A stretch of DNA of 39,533 bases. It comes from Nitrososphaerota archaeon. GTDB taxonomy: Archaea > Thermoproteota > Nitrososphaeria_A > Caldarchaeales > JAVZCJ01. The translations under genes and the position numbers were made by a program. The notes beneath the pieces are model-generated. The model saw only the letters and a list, made by a program, of their open reading frames with translations, was not told the DNA's origin and did not search any database. The stretch lies in the NCBI GenBank assembly GCA_038817485.1, contig JAWAZL010000014.1, positions 1-39,533 of the forward strand, written 5' to 3'. Below, piece by piece: positions 33,131 to 39,533 of this stretch; the first letter of the stretch is position 1, and every line of letters begins with the position of its first letter.

Positions 33131-35235
33131 TTACGTCTTTCCAAAGGCAGCGTAAGATAGCATTTCTGCTTTATCTCCAAGCGTATTTATACAATCTACT
33201 TCAAGGCCAAATTCTATTGCTCTTGGTATTATTTGTATTCCATCTAGTGCAGCAATTATACCACGAACTGCTTTTGCTTCATCCTTGAATGGTGGATAGA
33301 AGCCTCCTAAAGTATCAAGAGCATCAGCAAGAAAATCAAGAATGTCTGCTAATCCCTTAAGCCTTGTTGCCCAATTTTCAATATCTCCCTGTATCTTCAA
33401 CGCATTCCAGGACGTGTCCTGTACAGAATCTACAATTGCTCTATAATCATAGAAATCCCAAAACATTCCCTCTTCCCAATCATCATAGTTTTCTCCTTGA
33501 GGCACATAGCTCTTAGCACTCTCTAAAGCTGCATATAGACCTGTTTTAGCTCTATCGATATAATAGACCTTAAAAATACTTTCAATGAACCATTTTTCAT
33601 AGTATGGCATTATTTCATTAACAAACTTTTCTTCAATTTCAACTTCGCTTATATTGTCAGACTCAGCTAGCTCCTCTAAGCGTGCAAGCTTTATACAATC
33701 GAAAAACATTTGCATGAGAGGTGGCTTGTAAGGTCCATCTGGAATCTGTTCCGAAACTTTTTCAACAAGGTCGAGTATGAGCTTTGTTCCAATATATACC
33801 ACTAGGCGCTCAAGCCCTTTTTCAACAGCTTCCTTAGCTGCTGTAAATCTGCCGCCTGTTAGAATATCATAAGCTAACTCCAGTACTGCTGCTAATATCT
33901 TTTCGAAAGATGCTTTTCTAGTAACCTCGAATCCTCTTAACATCTTAATAATTTTATAAATGTCTCGCAGTATTTCCATGAAATCTTCAATCGCATTTTT
34001 AAGTTCACGTTGAGCATATTCATTAAAGTTTGCATAACCTGAGAGAGCAACGTAAAAACGTTTGATAGCAATCATTTCTCGCCATGTGATTCCATCTGCT
34101 TCTAGCTCATTTAACCACTTCTCAGCTTCAGCTACAAAATCTTTAAATGGGCTACCAGGCAGAGTAGATTCATCCAAGTCTTTTAGCAACCCTCTTGCCT
34201 TTGCAAGTTCCATTTCTTTTTCTCCAGTTTTAACCCTTAATGTGAAATTCAACCCCTCTGCTGGAACATCAATCCTACGTCTTTCTTCATATCTAAGGGC
34301 ATGGTATTCATATACTGGATTACCATGTGTACGGGTAATTAGATAGTAACTACCAATAGGCATTCTATCAATGATAATTAAACCATTTTTCGGTTTCTCT
34401 TGTGATCGGGTACATATCTTACGATCTCCCATTTCTCTATAAAAGTATAACCAAACATCATCAGTAGGATTTCCACCTTCATCATAAACATTAATCATAA
34501 GTTTTGCTGTTTGTTGATAAGGAACATAAGAAAAACTACATTCTACCCATTCACCAGAACGATTAGGATCTTTAGCTTCAATTGTAACTTTTACAGTATA
34601 ATTATGCGGGTCTCTTGGTATCTTAAGCTGACTTTTCTATGCAAAAAAGTATTGACTTTCTACGATTTGACCACTTTTTATCTTAATATCCTCTTGTTTG
34701 AATGGCCATGATATTCGTATTCCAAATGTTTCGAAGCCAGCCATTGCTTTTGGGTTTATATTAGCATCAAAATATCCTTCTAAATGCTTTAGCTTCTCAG
34801 GTTGACTATATAATATTTCAAAACCTTTATCTTTAAGAAATAGCTCAACAGCTGATAAAGTTGCAGCAGAACAATCTACAGCATACCAAAAGGTTCCATA
34901 TACACTTTTTGCTGGAGAATCGGTAATAATCACAATAACTTTTCGTGCATCTTTTCTAAAATCAAATTCACTTACTACAAACATCAATTGATCATAGCTT
35001 GCAGCAGGATCCCACCATTCCCCACCACTTAACTGTACATTATCCAACATTGATGAATTTCTTCAGCTTCCATAACACCACGAAAAGGCATCGTGAATGC
35101 CCAATTAGTATATGATGCGGCAGGAGAATTTTCCACAGTACTTCCTTCATATTTTACAACTGCCATACGAAAATCAACATGCTTAGATAGAAGTCTATCA
35201 ACAAATTCATGAAGCTCAGAATGTATTCCAGGCAT
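33131..35235 (-). pseudogene. Broken von Willebrand factor A-domain protein gene of foreign composition
   Basis: A gene in three readable parts. Part 1 (35235-35029) encodes 'MPGIHSELHEFVDRLLSKHV' and 'DFRMAVVKYEGS', the first helix and strand of a vWA domain; the expected start with the MIDAS DxSxS is missing, since the frame upstream reaches a stop after 'YVSYKFKKDG'. Part 2 (35050-34637) follows after a one-base frame change near 35045 and holds 'DARKVIVIITDSPAKS', a typical vWA strand. It ends in TAG at 34637-34639, and the same frame continues as 'KSQLKIPRDPHNYTVKVTIE' into part 3 (34498-33131): a beta-rich unit ('NVYDEGGNPTDDVWLYFYRE') then about 370 mostly helical residues I do not recognise. 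Codon use is much less AT-biased than neighbours: 33781-33840 has 27 G/C of 60. Parts may come from one horizontally gained protein now decaying. Confidence 0.72.
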
Positions 35236-35496
35236 TCCATCCTTTTTAAACTTATAAGAGACATATTAAGTTATAGCATTTAGAATCAAATTAGTAATGA
35301 ATAAACTGCAAAATTTTAAGAATACAATTCAATAAAATAAACTTTAGAAAATGATAGAATTAATAAGAAAAATTTAGAATAAAACATTATTAAAAAAAGA
35401 AAATATTCAATATAAAATAGATGAAAAATTTTTAAAAAATATAACAAAAATATTTCTCAATTTTTAGTCATTAGATAATTTTTCATTAAGAAAATA

Positions 35497-35571
<75 letters not shown>

Positions 35572-35574
35572 TTA

Positions 35575-35596
35575 CCATTATTTAAAAAAATAATGG
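35575..35596 (-). repeat. Perfect 9-bp inverted repeat next to the tRNA-Gly 5' end
   Basis: CCATTATTT (35575-35583) and AAATAATGG (35588-35596) are exact reverse complements around AAAA. It lies 3 bases upstream of the tRNA 5' end, in its promoter/leader, and its AT core may include the TATA-like element. Possibly a control site or a 5'-leader structure; equally possibly chance. Confidence 0.35.
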
Positions 35597-35656
35597 GAAT
35601 TTATTACTTTTTTTAATTAAAATTTTATTTATTAGTATTTTTCTAAAAAACTCAAT

Positions 35657-35956
35657 ATGTTGCCTTTTTTTCTTTCTCTTTTAGCTGGAATATTTTTAGG
35701 ATATCTTTTAAGAAGGAAAGAGAAAATCTTTTCAGTAGATAAAATATTATCTTTTATTGTAATACTTCTTATTTTCTTTACAGGTATTAAAATAGGTTCA
35801 ACTAATGAAATAAAATCTATGGGAAATATTTGGTTTGAATCGATTATTTTTTCAATATTTTCTATATTTTGTAGTATTTTAATAGCTATGTTTATAGAAA
35901 AATTTTATTGGAGGAAGAAAAATGTTTATAATAAAAGTAATAATAGTTCTTATTAG
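35657..35956 (+). CDS. lysO: LysO-family lysine exporter, N-terminal half (DUF340)
   Basis: A 99-residue membrane protein with about three helices, matching the N-terminal half of LysO (YbjE in E. coli, 299 residues). 'FFLSLLAGIFLGYLLRRKEK' is a typical first helix and 'FIVILLIFFTGIKIGSTNEI' the second, with the G-x-x-I-G block. The second half is encoded separately by the next gene, overlapping by 35 bases: 99 + 200 residues equal the bacterial single-chain length, so this is a split transporter rather than a truncated one. It exports lysine (or toxic analogues) in characterised bacteria. Confidence 0.72.
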   Translation: MLPFFLSLLAGIFLGYLLRRKEKIFSVDKILSFIVILLIFFTGIKIGSTNEIKSMGNIWFESIIFSIFSIFCSILIAMFIEKFYWRKKNVYNKSNNSSY

Positions 35957-36524
35957 TGGAATATTAATTGGTTCTATTATTTCTCCTCAAAATATTTTAC
36001 CTTTTTTAGATTATTTAATAAATCTCAATCTTTGCTTTTTATTATTTTTTGCAGGATATGAAATTGGAAAAGCACCAAATATAACTAAGGGTTTAAAAGA
36101 AGCAAGTTCAATAGTATCTTTAATTTTATTATCAACAATTTTTGGAAGCATAATTGGAGCTTTTATTGCAGGTCAAATAATTGGTTTTAATCCATTATAT
36201 TCAATGAGTATAGGAGCTGGATTTGGATGGTATAGTTTAACAGGCCCTTTATTAATGCAATATATTAATCCATATATTGGTGCTATTGGTTTTACAGCTA
36301 ATATTTTAAGAGAAATTTTAACAATATTACTTTTTCCATATTTTGAGAAAATTTTTGGAATTTTTGCAGCAATTTCTATGGGTGGAGCAACTACTATGGA
36401 TTCTACTCTTCCAATAATTATTAAAACTGTTTCTGATAAAAAATATATTTTAATAGCTTTTATTCATGGAGCAATTCTTACTATTTTAGCACCAATTCTT
36501 ATACCTTTTATTTTATCTATTTAA
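35922..36524 (+). CDS. lysO: LysO-family lysine exporter, C-terminal half
   Basis: A 200-residue membrane protein with about six helices. 'LLFFAGYEIGKAPN' mirrors the G-x-x-I-G helix of the first half, as expected for the internal repeat of the family, and 'SIGAGFGWYSLTGPLLMQYI' plus 'FTANILREILTILLFPYF' are the strongest LysO segments (GFGWYS, NxxRE). 'SMGGATTMDSTLPII' is the conserved re-entrant-like motif. The ATG at 35922 has GGAGG seven bases upstream, inside the coding region of the first half, so the split is deliberate: an independent ribosome start with coupled translation. The two subunits presumably form one exporter. Confidence 0.78.
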   Translation: MFIIKVIIVLISGILIGSIISPQNILPFLDYLINLNLCFLLFFAGYEIGKAPNITKGLKEASSIVSLILLSTIFGSIIGAFIAGQIIGFNPLYSMSIGAGFGWYSLTGPLLMQYINPYIGAIGFTANILREILTILLFPYFEKIFGIFAAISMGGATTMDSTLPIIIKTVSDKKYILIAFIHGAILTILAPILIPFILSI

Positions 36525-36536
36525 AAATCCATATCG

Positions 36537-36674
36537 TTAATCTTTTAAAATACGAGATAAAAGTTTAAAGAATAAAAGTAAGATAAGAATGGGTACAGAT
36601 ACTATAGTTATACAAATAATTATAAATACATTAATTGCTTCTTTGAATATTTTTTTAATATAAAAAGAAAGCAA
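36537..36674 (-). CDS. Possible 45-residue single-pass membrane peptide
   Basis: A TTG at 36672 opens a frame of 45 codons ending in TAA at 36537-36539, 7 bases after the Lrp-type gene on the same strand. It has a basic start 'LLSFYIKKIFKEA', a hydrophobic helix 'VFIIICITIVSVPILILLLF' and a basic end 'KLLSRILKD'. The layout is that of a true small membrane protein, but AT-rich DNA yields such frames by chance, and no ribosome binding site is evident. It fills the gap between lysO and the regulator gene. Confidence 0.3.
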   Translation of the reverse strand: MLSFYIKKIFKEAINVFIIICITIVSVPILILLLFFKLLSRILKD

Positions 36675-36681
36675 AGTTTAT

Positions 36682-37212
36682 CTATTTTTTAGATTTTCCT
36701 TGACGTACTACTAATTCTTTAACATTTGGAATTTCAATATTAGGAGTTTCTTTTGTTGAATCAAAAACCATGCATGTTAATGTTTTTTCTATTCCTTTTA
36801 CTGTTCTAAGTTTATCTATAACAAATTTACCTATTGATTCAACATCTTCTGCTCTAACTTTAATTAATAAATCCCAATCTCCGCTTATAATATGTACTTC
36901 TTGTACTTCTGGGAAAGAAGCAATTTCTTTAGCAACTTCTCTTTGAGAAAGGAGAGTTTCAAGTTTAGGATTTGAATAAGCAAAAGAAGCTAAAATGAAA
37001 GCAGTTGCACCTTTACCAATTGCTTTAGGATTTATTAATGCATTATAGCCCTTTATTATACCTAGCTTTTCCATTCTTTTTATTTTAGCATATACAGTAG
37101 TTGTTGGACTTCCTATTTCTTGAGCAATTTCTTTGGCAGATAATCTACAATTAAATTGTAGTATATTTAGTATTTTTATATCTTTTTCATCAAGAGTTAC
37201 TTTTCTACTCAT
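36682..37212 (-). CDS. Lrp/AsnC-family transcriptional regulator
   Basis: A 176-residue regulator. The N-terminal HTH is 'DEKDIKILNILQFNCRLSAK' with recognition helix 'GSPTTTVYAKIKRMEKLGII' (about 31-50). The RAM ligand domain follows with 'EVQEVHIISGDWDLLIKVRA' (about 103-122), whose G-D-W/Y-D is the family mark. A short tail 'GIEKTLTCMVFDSTKETPNI' and about 20 extra residues lie beyond the usual end. By family knowledge it senses an amino acid; the convergent LysO exporter makes lysine export a natural but unproven target. It is separated from the possible small membrane frame by 7 bases and from the MobA-like gene by 84. Confidence 0.85.
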   Translation of the reverse strand: MSRKVTLDEKDIKILNILQFNCRLSAKEIAQEIGSPTTTVYAKIKRMEKLGIIKGYNALINPKAIGKGATAFILASFAYSNPKLETLLSQREVAKEIASFPEVQEVHIISGDWDLLIKVRAEDVESIGKFVIDKLRTVKGIEKTLTCMVFDSTKETPNIEIPNVKELVVRQGKSKK

Positions 37213-37296
37213 GGCAAATCATTGCTTTTTATCAATTTTAAGATACTTATAAATTTTTCATTTTTTTAGTAAAAATATAAATAATTATTAGTCAAA

Positions 37297-37929
37297 TTAA
37301 ATAAATGTCTTCTTTTTAATAAGATTTTCTATTTTCTTAGCATCGCTTATTGTAGAGATATCTTTAAATAATAAAAGATCTTCATCAAAATTTTTAAGAG
37401 CTGAAGTTAATATATAAAGAACATTTCTCATATTTTTTACTACACTATTTATTGAATAATCCTTCTTTTCTAAAATTTTTTCAGAAGCTTCTAAAAAAGG
37501 CTTTATTCTATAAGAAGCACAAAGAAATTCTGTTTTATCATCTGGCCATCTAGGAATAACAGCATTAAATTTTGTAGAAGCTTCTAATAAAAAATTTAGA
37601 AAATCCATTGTTAAAAGTGGCAAATTGCATTTTAAAACAATAGAAGAATTAGAAGATATTTTCTTAAAACAATTGATAATGCTTATTAAAGGAGAATCTA
37701 TTGAAGAATCATCAATAATTACTTCTGCAAAATATTTTTCAGAAATATTTGAAATTTCTTCTAAGTATTTTTTATCTTTAAGAGAAATAATTATTTCAGT
37801 AACATAATCTGGAATAGCTTCTAATACATATTCTATTATAGGTTTTTCATTTATTTTTATAAGAGATTTTTCTGCTCCATATGGTTTTCCTTCTTTATTT
37901 ACAAGTATTATTGCAGCATGCTTTTCCAT
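37297..37929 (-). CDS. Degenerate MobA-like nucleotidyltransferase-fold protein
   Basis: A 210-residue protein with the MobA/GlmU-type Rossmann-like fold. 'AAIILVNKEGKPYGAEKSLI' at the start corresponds to the family LAGGxGxRMGxxKxLL loop, with the glycines changed but Lys21 kept. 'IVLKCNLPLLTMDF' (97-110) corresponds to the metal-binding 'CDMPFL' strand, but Asn102 replaces the Asp. 'FNAVIPRWPDDKTEFLCASY' fits the later 'vp...g..epl.a.Y' part. With the glycine loop and the Asp gone, nucleotide and metal binding are doubtful, so it may be a regulatory or structural homologue. It follows the UDP-sugar dehydrogenase gene by 41 bases on the same strand. Confidence 0.7.
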   Translation of the reverse strand: MEKHAAIILVNKEGKPYGAEKSLIKINEKPIIEYVLEAIPDYVTEIIISLKDKKYLEEISNISEKYFAEVIIDDSSIDSPLISIINCFKKISSNSSIVLKCNLPLLTMDFLNFLLEASTKFNAVIPRWPDDKTEFLCASYRIKPFLEASEKILEKKDYSINSVVKNMRNVLYILTSALKNFDEDLLLFKDISTISDAKKIENLIKKKTFI

Positions 37930-37970
37930 TAGAAATCAACTTTTAAAATTTATTTTTTTAAAAAAGATTA

Positions 37971-39359
37971 CTATTTTTCAATAATTTCTCCACCTAAAGG
38001 TACATATAAAATTTTTGATGGTAAAGTTGATTTATCGAGAATATTTCTACCATCTATGATAATTTTTAATTTTTCATTTGAAAAATCATAAATTTCTTTT
38101 ATATTAATTTTTTTAAATTGATCATGCTCTGTAGCTACAATTAATATTTCAGCATTTTCTAATGCTTCTTTAAGGTTTTTGCATTGTATTCCACCTCTTT
38201 TTTTAACTTCTTCATCTTCCCATGAAATGAATGGGTCGAAAACATAAACTTTAGAATTTAATTTATTAAGTTTATCAATCAATTCATAAGATGGAGAAAG
38301 CCTTGTGTCGGAAATATTCCCTCTAAAGCTTAATCCTAAAATTGCAATTTTAGAATTTTTCAAATAAATATTTTTTTCATTTGCAATAGAAATTAAAAGT
38401 TTAATAATATAATTTGGCATTTCTTCATTTATTTTTCTAGCAATTTTTATAAGAGATGTATTAAACCCTTCTTCTTCAGCAATTTTTGATATAAAGTATG
38501 AATAAAATGGTAAGCAATATCCTCCTACTCCAACACCAGGAAGATGTAAATGACAAAATGGTTGACTATTTGCAGCATTGCGTGCTTCTAAATAATCTAT
38601 TCCAAAAATATTACAAAAGATTGCTAATTCATTTGCTAAAGCAATATTTACATCTCTATAAATTCCTTCAAATAATTTTTCAGCTTCAGCAGAAATTGTT
38701 GAACTCATTTTAATAACGCCTTTTTTAGCAATGCATTCATATATTGCAGAAGCAACATTAAGACTTTTTTCATCATCAGCACCAACTATTTTAGGATAAT
38801 TTTCAGTAATATCTTTAAGAGCTCTTCCTTCATATATTCTTTCTGGACTATATGCTAAACCAAAATCTTTTCCAGCTAATAAATTGCTTTCTTTTTCTAA
38901 AATTGGCTTAATGATTTTTCTTGTAGTTCCAGGAGGAATGCTTGTTTCAGTAATAACAATATCTCCTTTCTTTAAACCTTTTCCAATTTTAGAATGAACA
39001 TCTATTAAATTTGAGAAATCTATTGAATTTTTATCTTTATCATAAGTTACAGGAACTGTTACAATTTTAATAATAGATTCCATAGATGCTTTTATAGCAT
39101 TTGTAGTAGCTTCAAAAGAATTTGAATTAATATGTTTTTTCAAAGCTTCATTTATACCAGGTTCATCTTGCATTTTCTTAAAAGATAAAATTTCTTTAAT
39201 AGATTCTTCTGTTCTAGCTACACCAATAACTTTTGCACCTGCATTAAGAAAAGCAATAGCTAAAGGTAAACCAACTCTTCCAATTCCAAAAATAGCTATT
39301 TTAATTTCTCCTTTAGTGATTTTTTCTTTTATTTCTTTAGATTCTAAATTGAAAACCAT
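37971..39359 (-). CDS. wecC: UDP-sugar 6-dehydrogenase, UDP-ManNAc / UDP-GlcNAc type
   Basis: A 462-residue nucleotide-sugar dehydrogenase that oxidises C6 of a UDP-hexose twice with NAD to the uronate. The N-terminal NAD motif is 'IAIFGIGRVGLPLAIAFLNA' (21-40). 'TSIPPGTTRKIIKPILE' and 'YSPERIYEGRALKDITENYP' (170-189) are the WecC-type blocks. The catalytic Cys282 is in 'GVGVGGYCLPFYSYF', where most relatives have GGHCxPxD. The C-terminal third is the UDP-binding domain with 'AILGLSFRGNISDTRLSPSY' and 'VATEHDQF'. The SPERxxEG block favours UDP-N-acetylmannosamine or GlcNAc over UDP-glucose. The product would serve surface polysaccharide or protein glycosylation. The MobA-like gene follows. 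Confidence 0.85.
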   Translation of the reverse strand: MVFNLESKEIKEKITKGEIKIAIFGIGRVGLPLAIAFLNAGAKVIGVARTEESIKEILSFKKMQDEPGINEALKKHINSNSFEATTNAIKASMESIIKIVTVPVTYDKDKNSIDFSNLIDVHSKIGKGLKKGDIVITETSIPPGTTRKIIKPILEKESNLLAGKDFGLAYSPERIYEGRALKDITENYPKIVGADDEKSLNVASAIYECIAKKGVIKMSSTISAEAEKLFEGIYRDVNIALANELAIFCNIFGIDYLEARNAANSQPFCHLHLPGVGVGGYCLPFYSYFISKIAEEEGFNTSLIKIARKINEEMPNYIIKLLISIANEKNIYLKNSKIAILGLSFRGNISDTRLSPSYELIDKLNKLNSKVYVFDPFISWEDEEVKKRGGIQCKNLKEALENAEILIVATEHDQFKKINIKEIYDFSNEKLKIIIDGRNILDKSTLPSKILYVPLGGEIIEK

Positions 39360-39510
39360 GCTACTTCACTTTTTTTATAATTAAAAAATTAAAGCAAGAT
39401 AAATATATTAGTTTTCTTAAATTATTAAAAATATTATAGTTTTAAGAATTCCCATTTTTTAAAAATTATATGTAAAAATTAATTTAGAACTTTATAAGTT
39501 AATTATTATA

Positions 39511-39533
39511 GCCGGGTTGGCAGAGAAGAAGCA
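39511..39533 (+). tRNA. Probable 5' end of an RNA gene, likely a tRNA, cut by the window edge
   Basis: The last 23 bases start with a GC-rich GCCGGGT in otherwise AT-rich DNA. TGGCAGAGAAG matches the internal A-box form TRGCNNARNNG, with T at position 8 and A-G at 14-15 as in tRNA. A TATA-like TTTATAAG lies at 39491-39498, about 16 bases before. The sequence ends before the anticodon, so the identity and even the tRNA class are open; the D loop lacks the usual GG so far. Confidence 0.4.

Noticed and set aside
34637-34639. Pyrrolysine recoding of the in-frame TAG
   Set aside because: TAG ends several intact genes here (AmrS, AcuC-like, Lrp, UDP-sugar dehydrogenase), and the same gene also has a frame change and lacks its 5' end, so decay is simpler.
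36589-36663. A 24-codon hydrophobic forward frame after lysO
   Set aside because: It lies opposite the longer, better-organised 45-codon minus-strand frame, has no ribosome site, and is probably its shadow.

Overview
The window is chromosomal DNA of an archaeon, very AT-rich and densely coded. The evidence is a GTP-type PEP carboxykinase, archaeal tRNA-Gly with no encoded CCA, TrmG10, RNase Z, a UPF0201 protein, a Tan1-like THUMP protein, archaeal type IV pilin-like proteins, TATA-box promoters with some leaderless starts, and frequent TTG/GTG starts behind GGTGA/GGAG sites. A TACK-type, probably thermophilic lineage is likely, but no 16S rRNA is present and I cannot name the genus.

Layout. 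1-2000: a CxC-type ArsR regulator and a B12-binding radical SAM enzyme, convergent. 2000-3240: a decayed stretch with a shattered IS5-family transposase. 3240-6334 (minus): a COG1926 phosphoribosyltransferase, an AcuC-like deacetylase and a membrane site-2 protease. 6450-10271: a spermidine/putrescine-type ABC transporter; potABC run forward and the binding protein faces them. 10321-11226: a THUMP protein and a Cys-containing HTH regulator, divergent. 11233-18264: a cell-surface region with a membrane-anchored metallopeptidase, a Thr-rich surface protein, phosphohexomutase (GlmM-like) and an operon of four pilin-like proteins. 18436-25624: a nucleic-acid methyltransferase, PEPCK, and a forward run of PflX-like radical SAM protein, Gfo/Idh/MocA oxidoreductase and DegT/StrS aminotransferase. 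25652-32929: a duplicated PRC-barrel protein, a dead DUF362 gene, AmrS-type radical SAM enzyme, PRPP synthetase, TrmG10, RNase Z, a TIM-barrel isomerase-like protein and UPF0201. 33048-35235: a compositionally foreign, broken vWA-domain gene. 35497-39533: tRNA-Gly, a split LysO-type exporter, an Lrp regulator, a degenerate MobA-like protein, a UDP-sugar dehydrogenase, and probably the 5' end of another RNA gene.

Common threads. Sugar activation for cell-surface glycans recurs (GlmM, Gfo/Idh plus DegT, UDP-sugar dehydrogenase) next to Thr-rich surface proteins, so a glycosylated envelope is a reasonable inference. Central carbon and nucleotide metabolism (PEPCK, Prs) and tRNA maturation (TrmG10, RNase Z, THUMP protein) are ordinary. 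The least explained items are the four-gene pilin-like operon, in which the last gene carries a large unrecognised C-terminal region and is preceded by a perfect intra-operon hairpin, and the foreign vWA gene. Three loci (IS5, DUF362, vWA) are clearly decaying. No CRISPR array, restriction system or prophage was seen.
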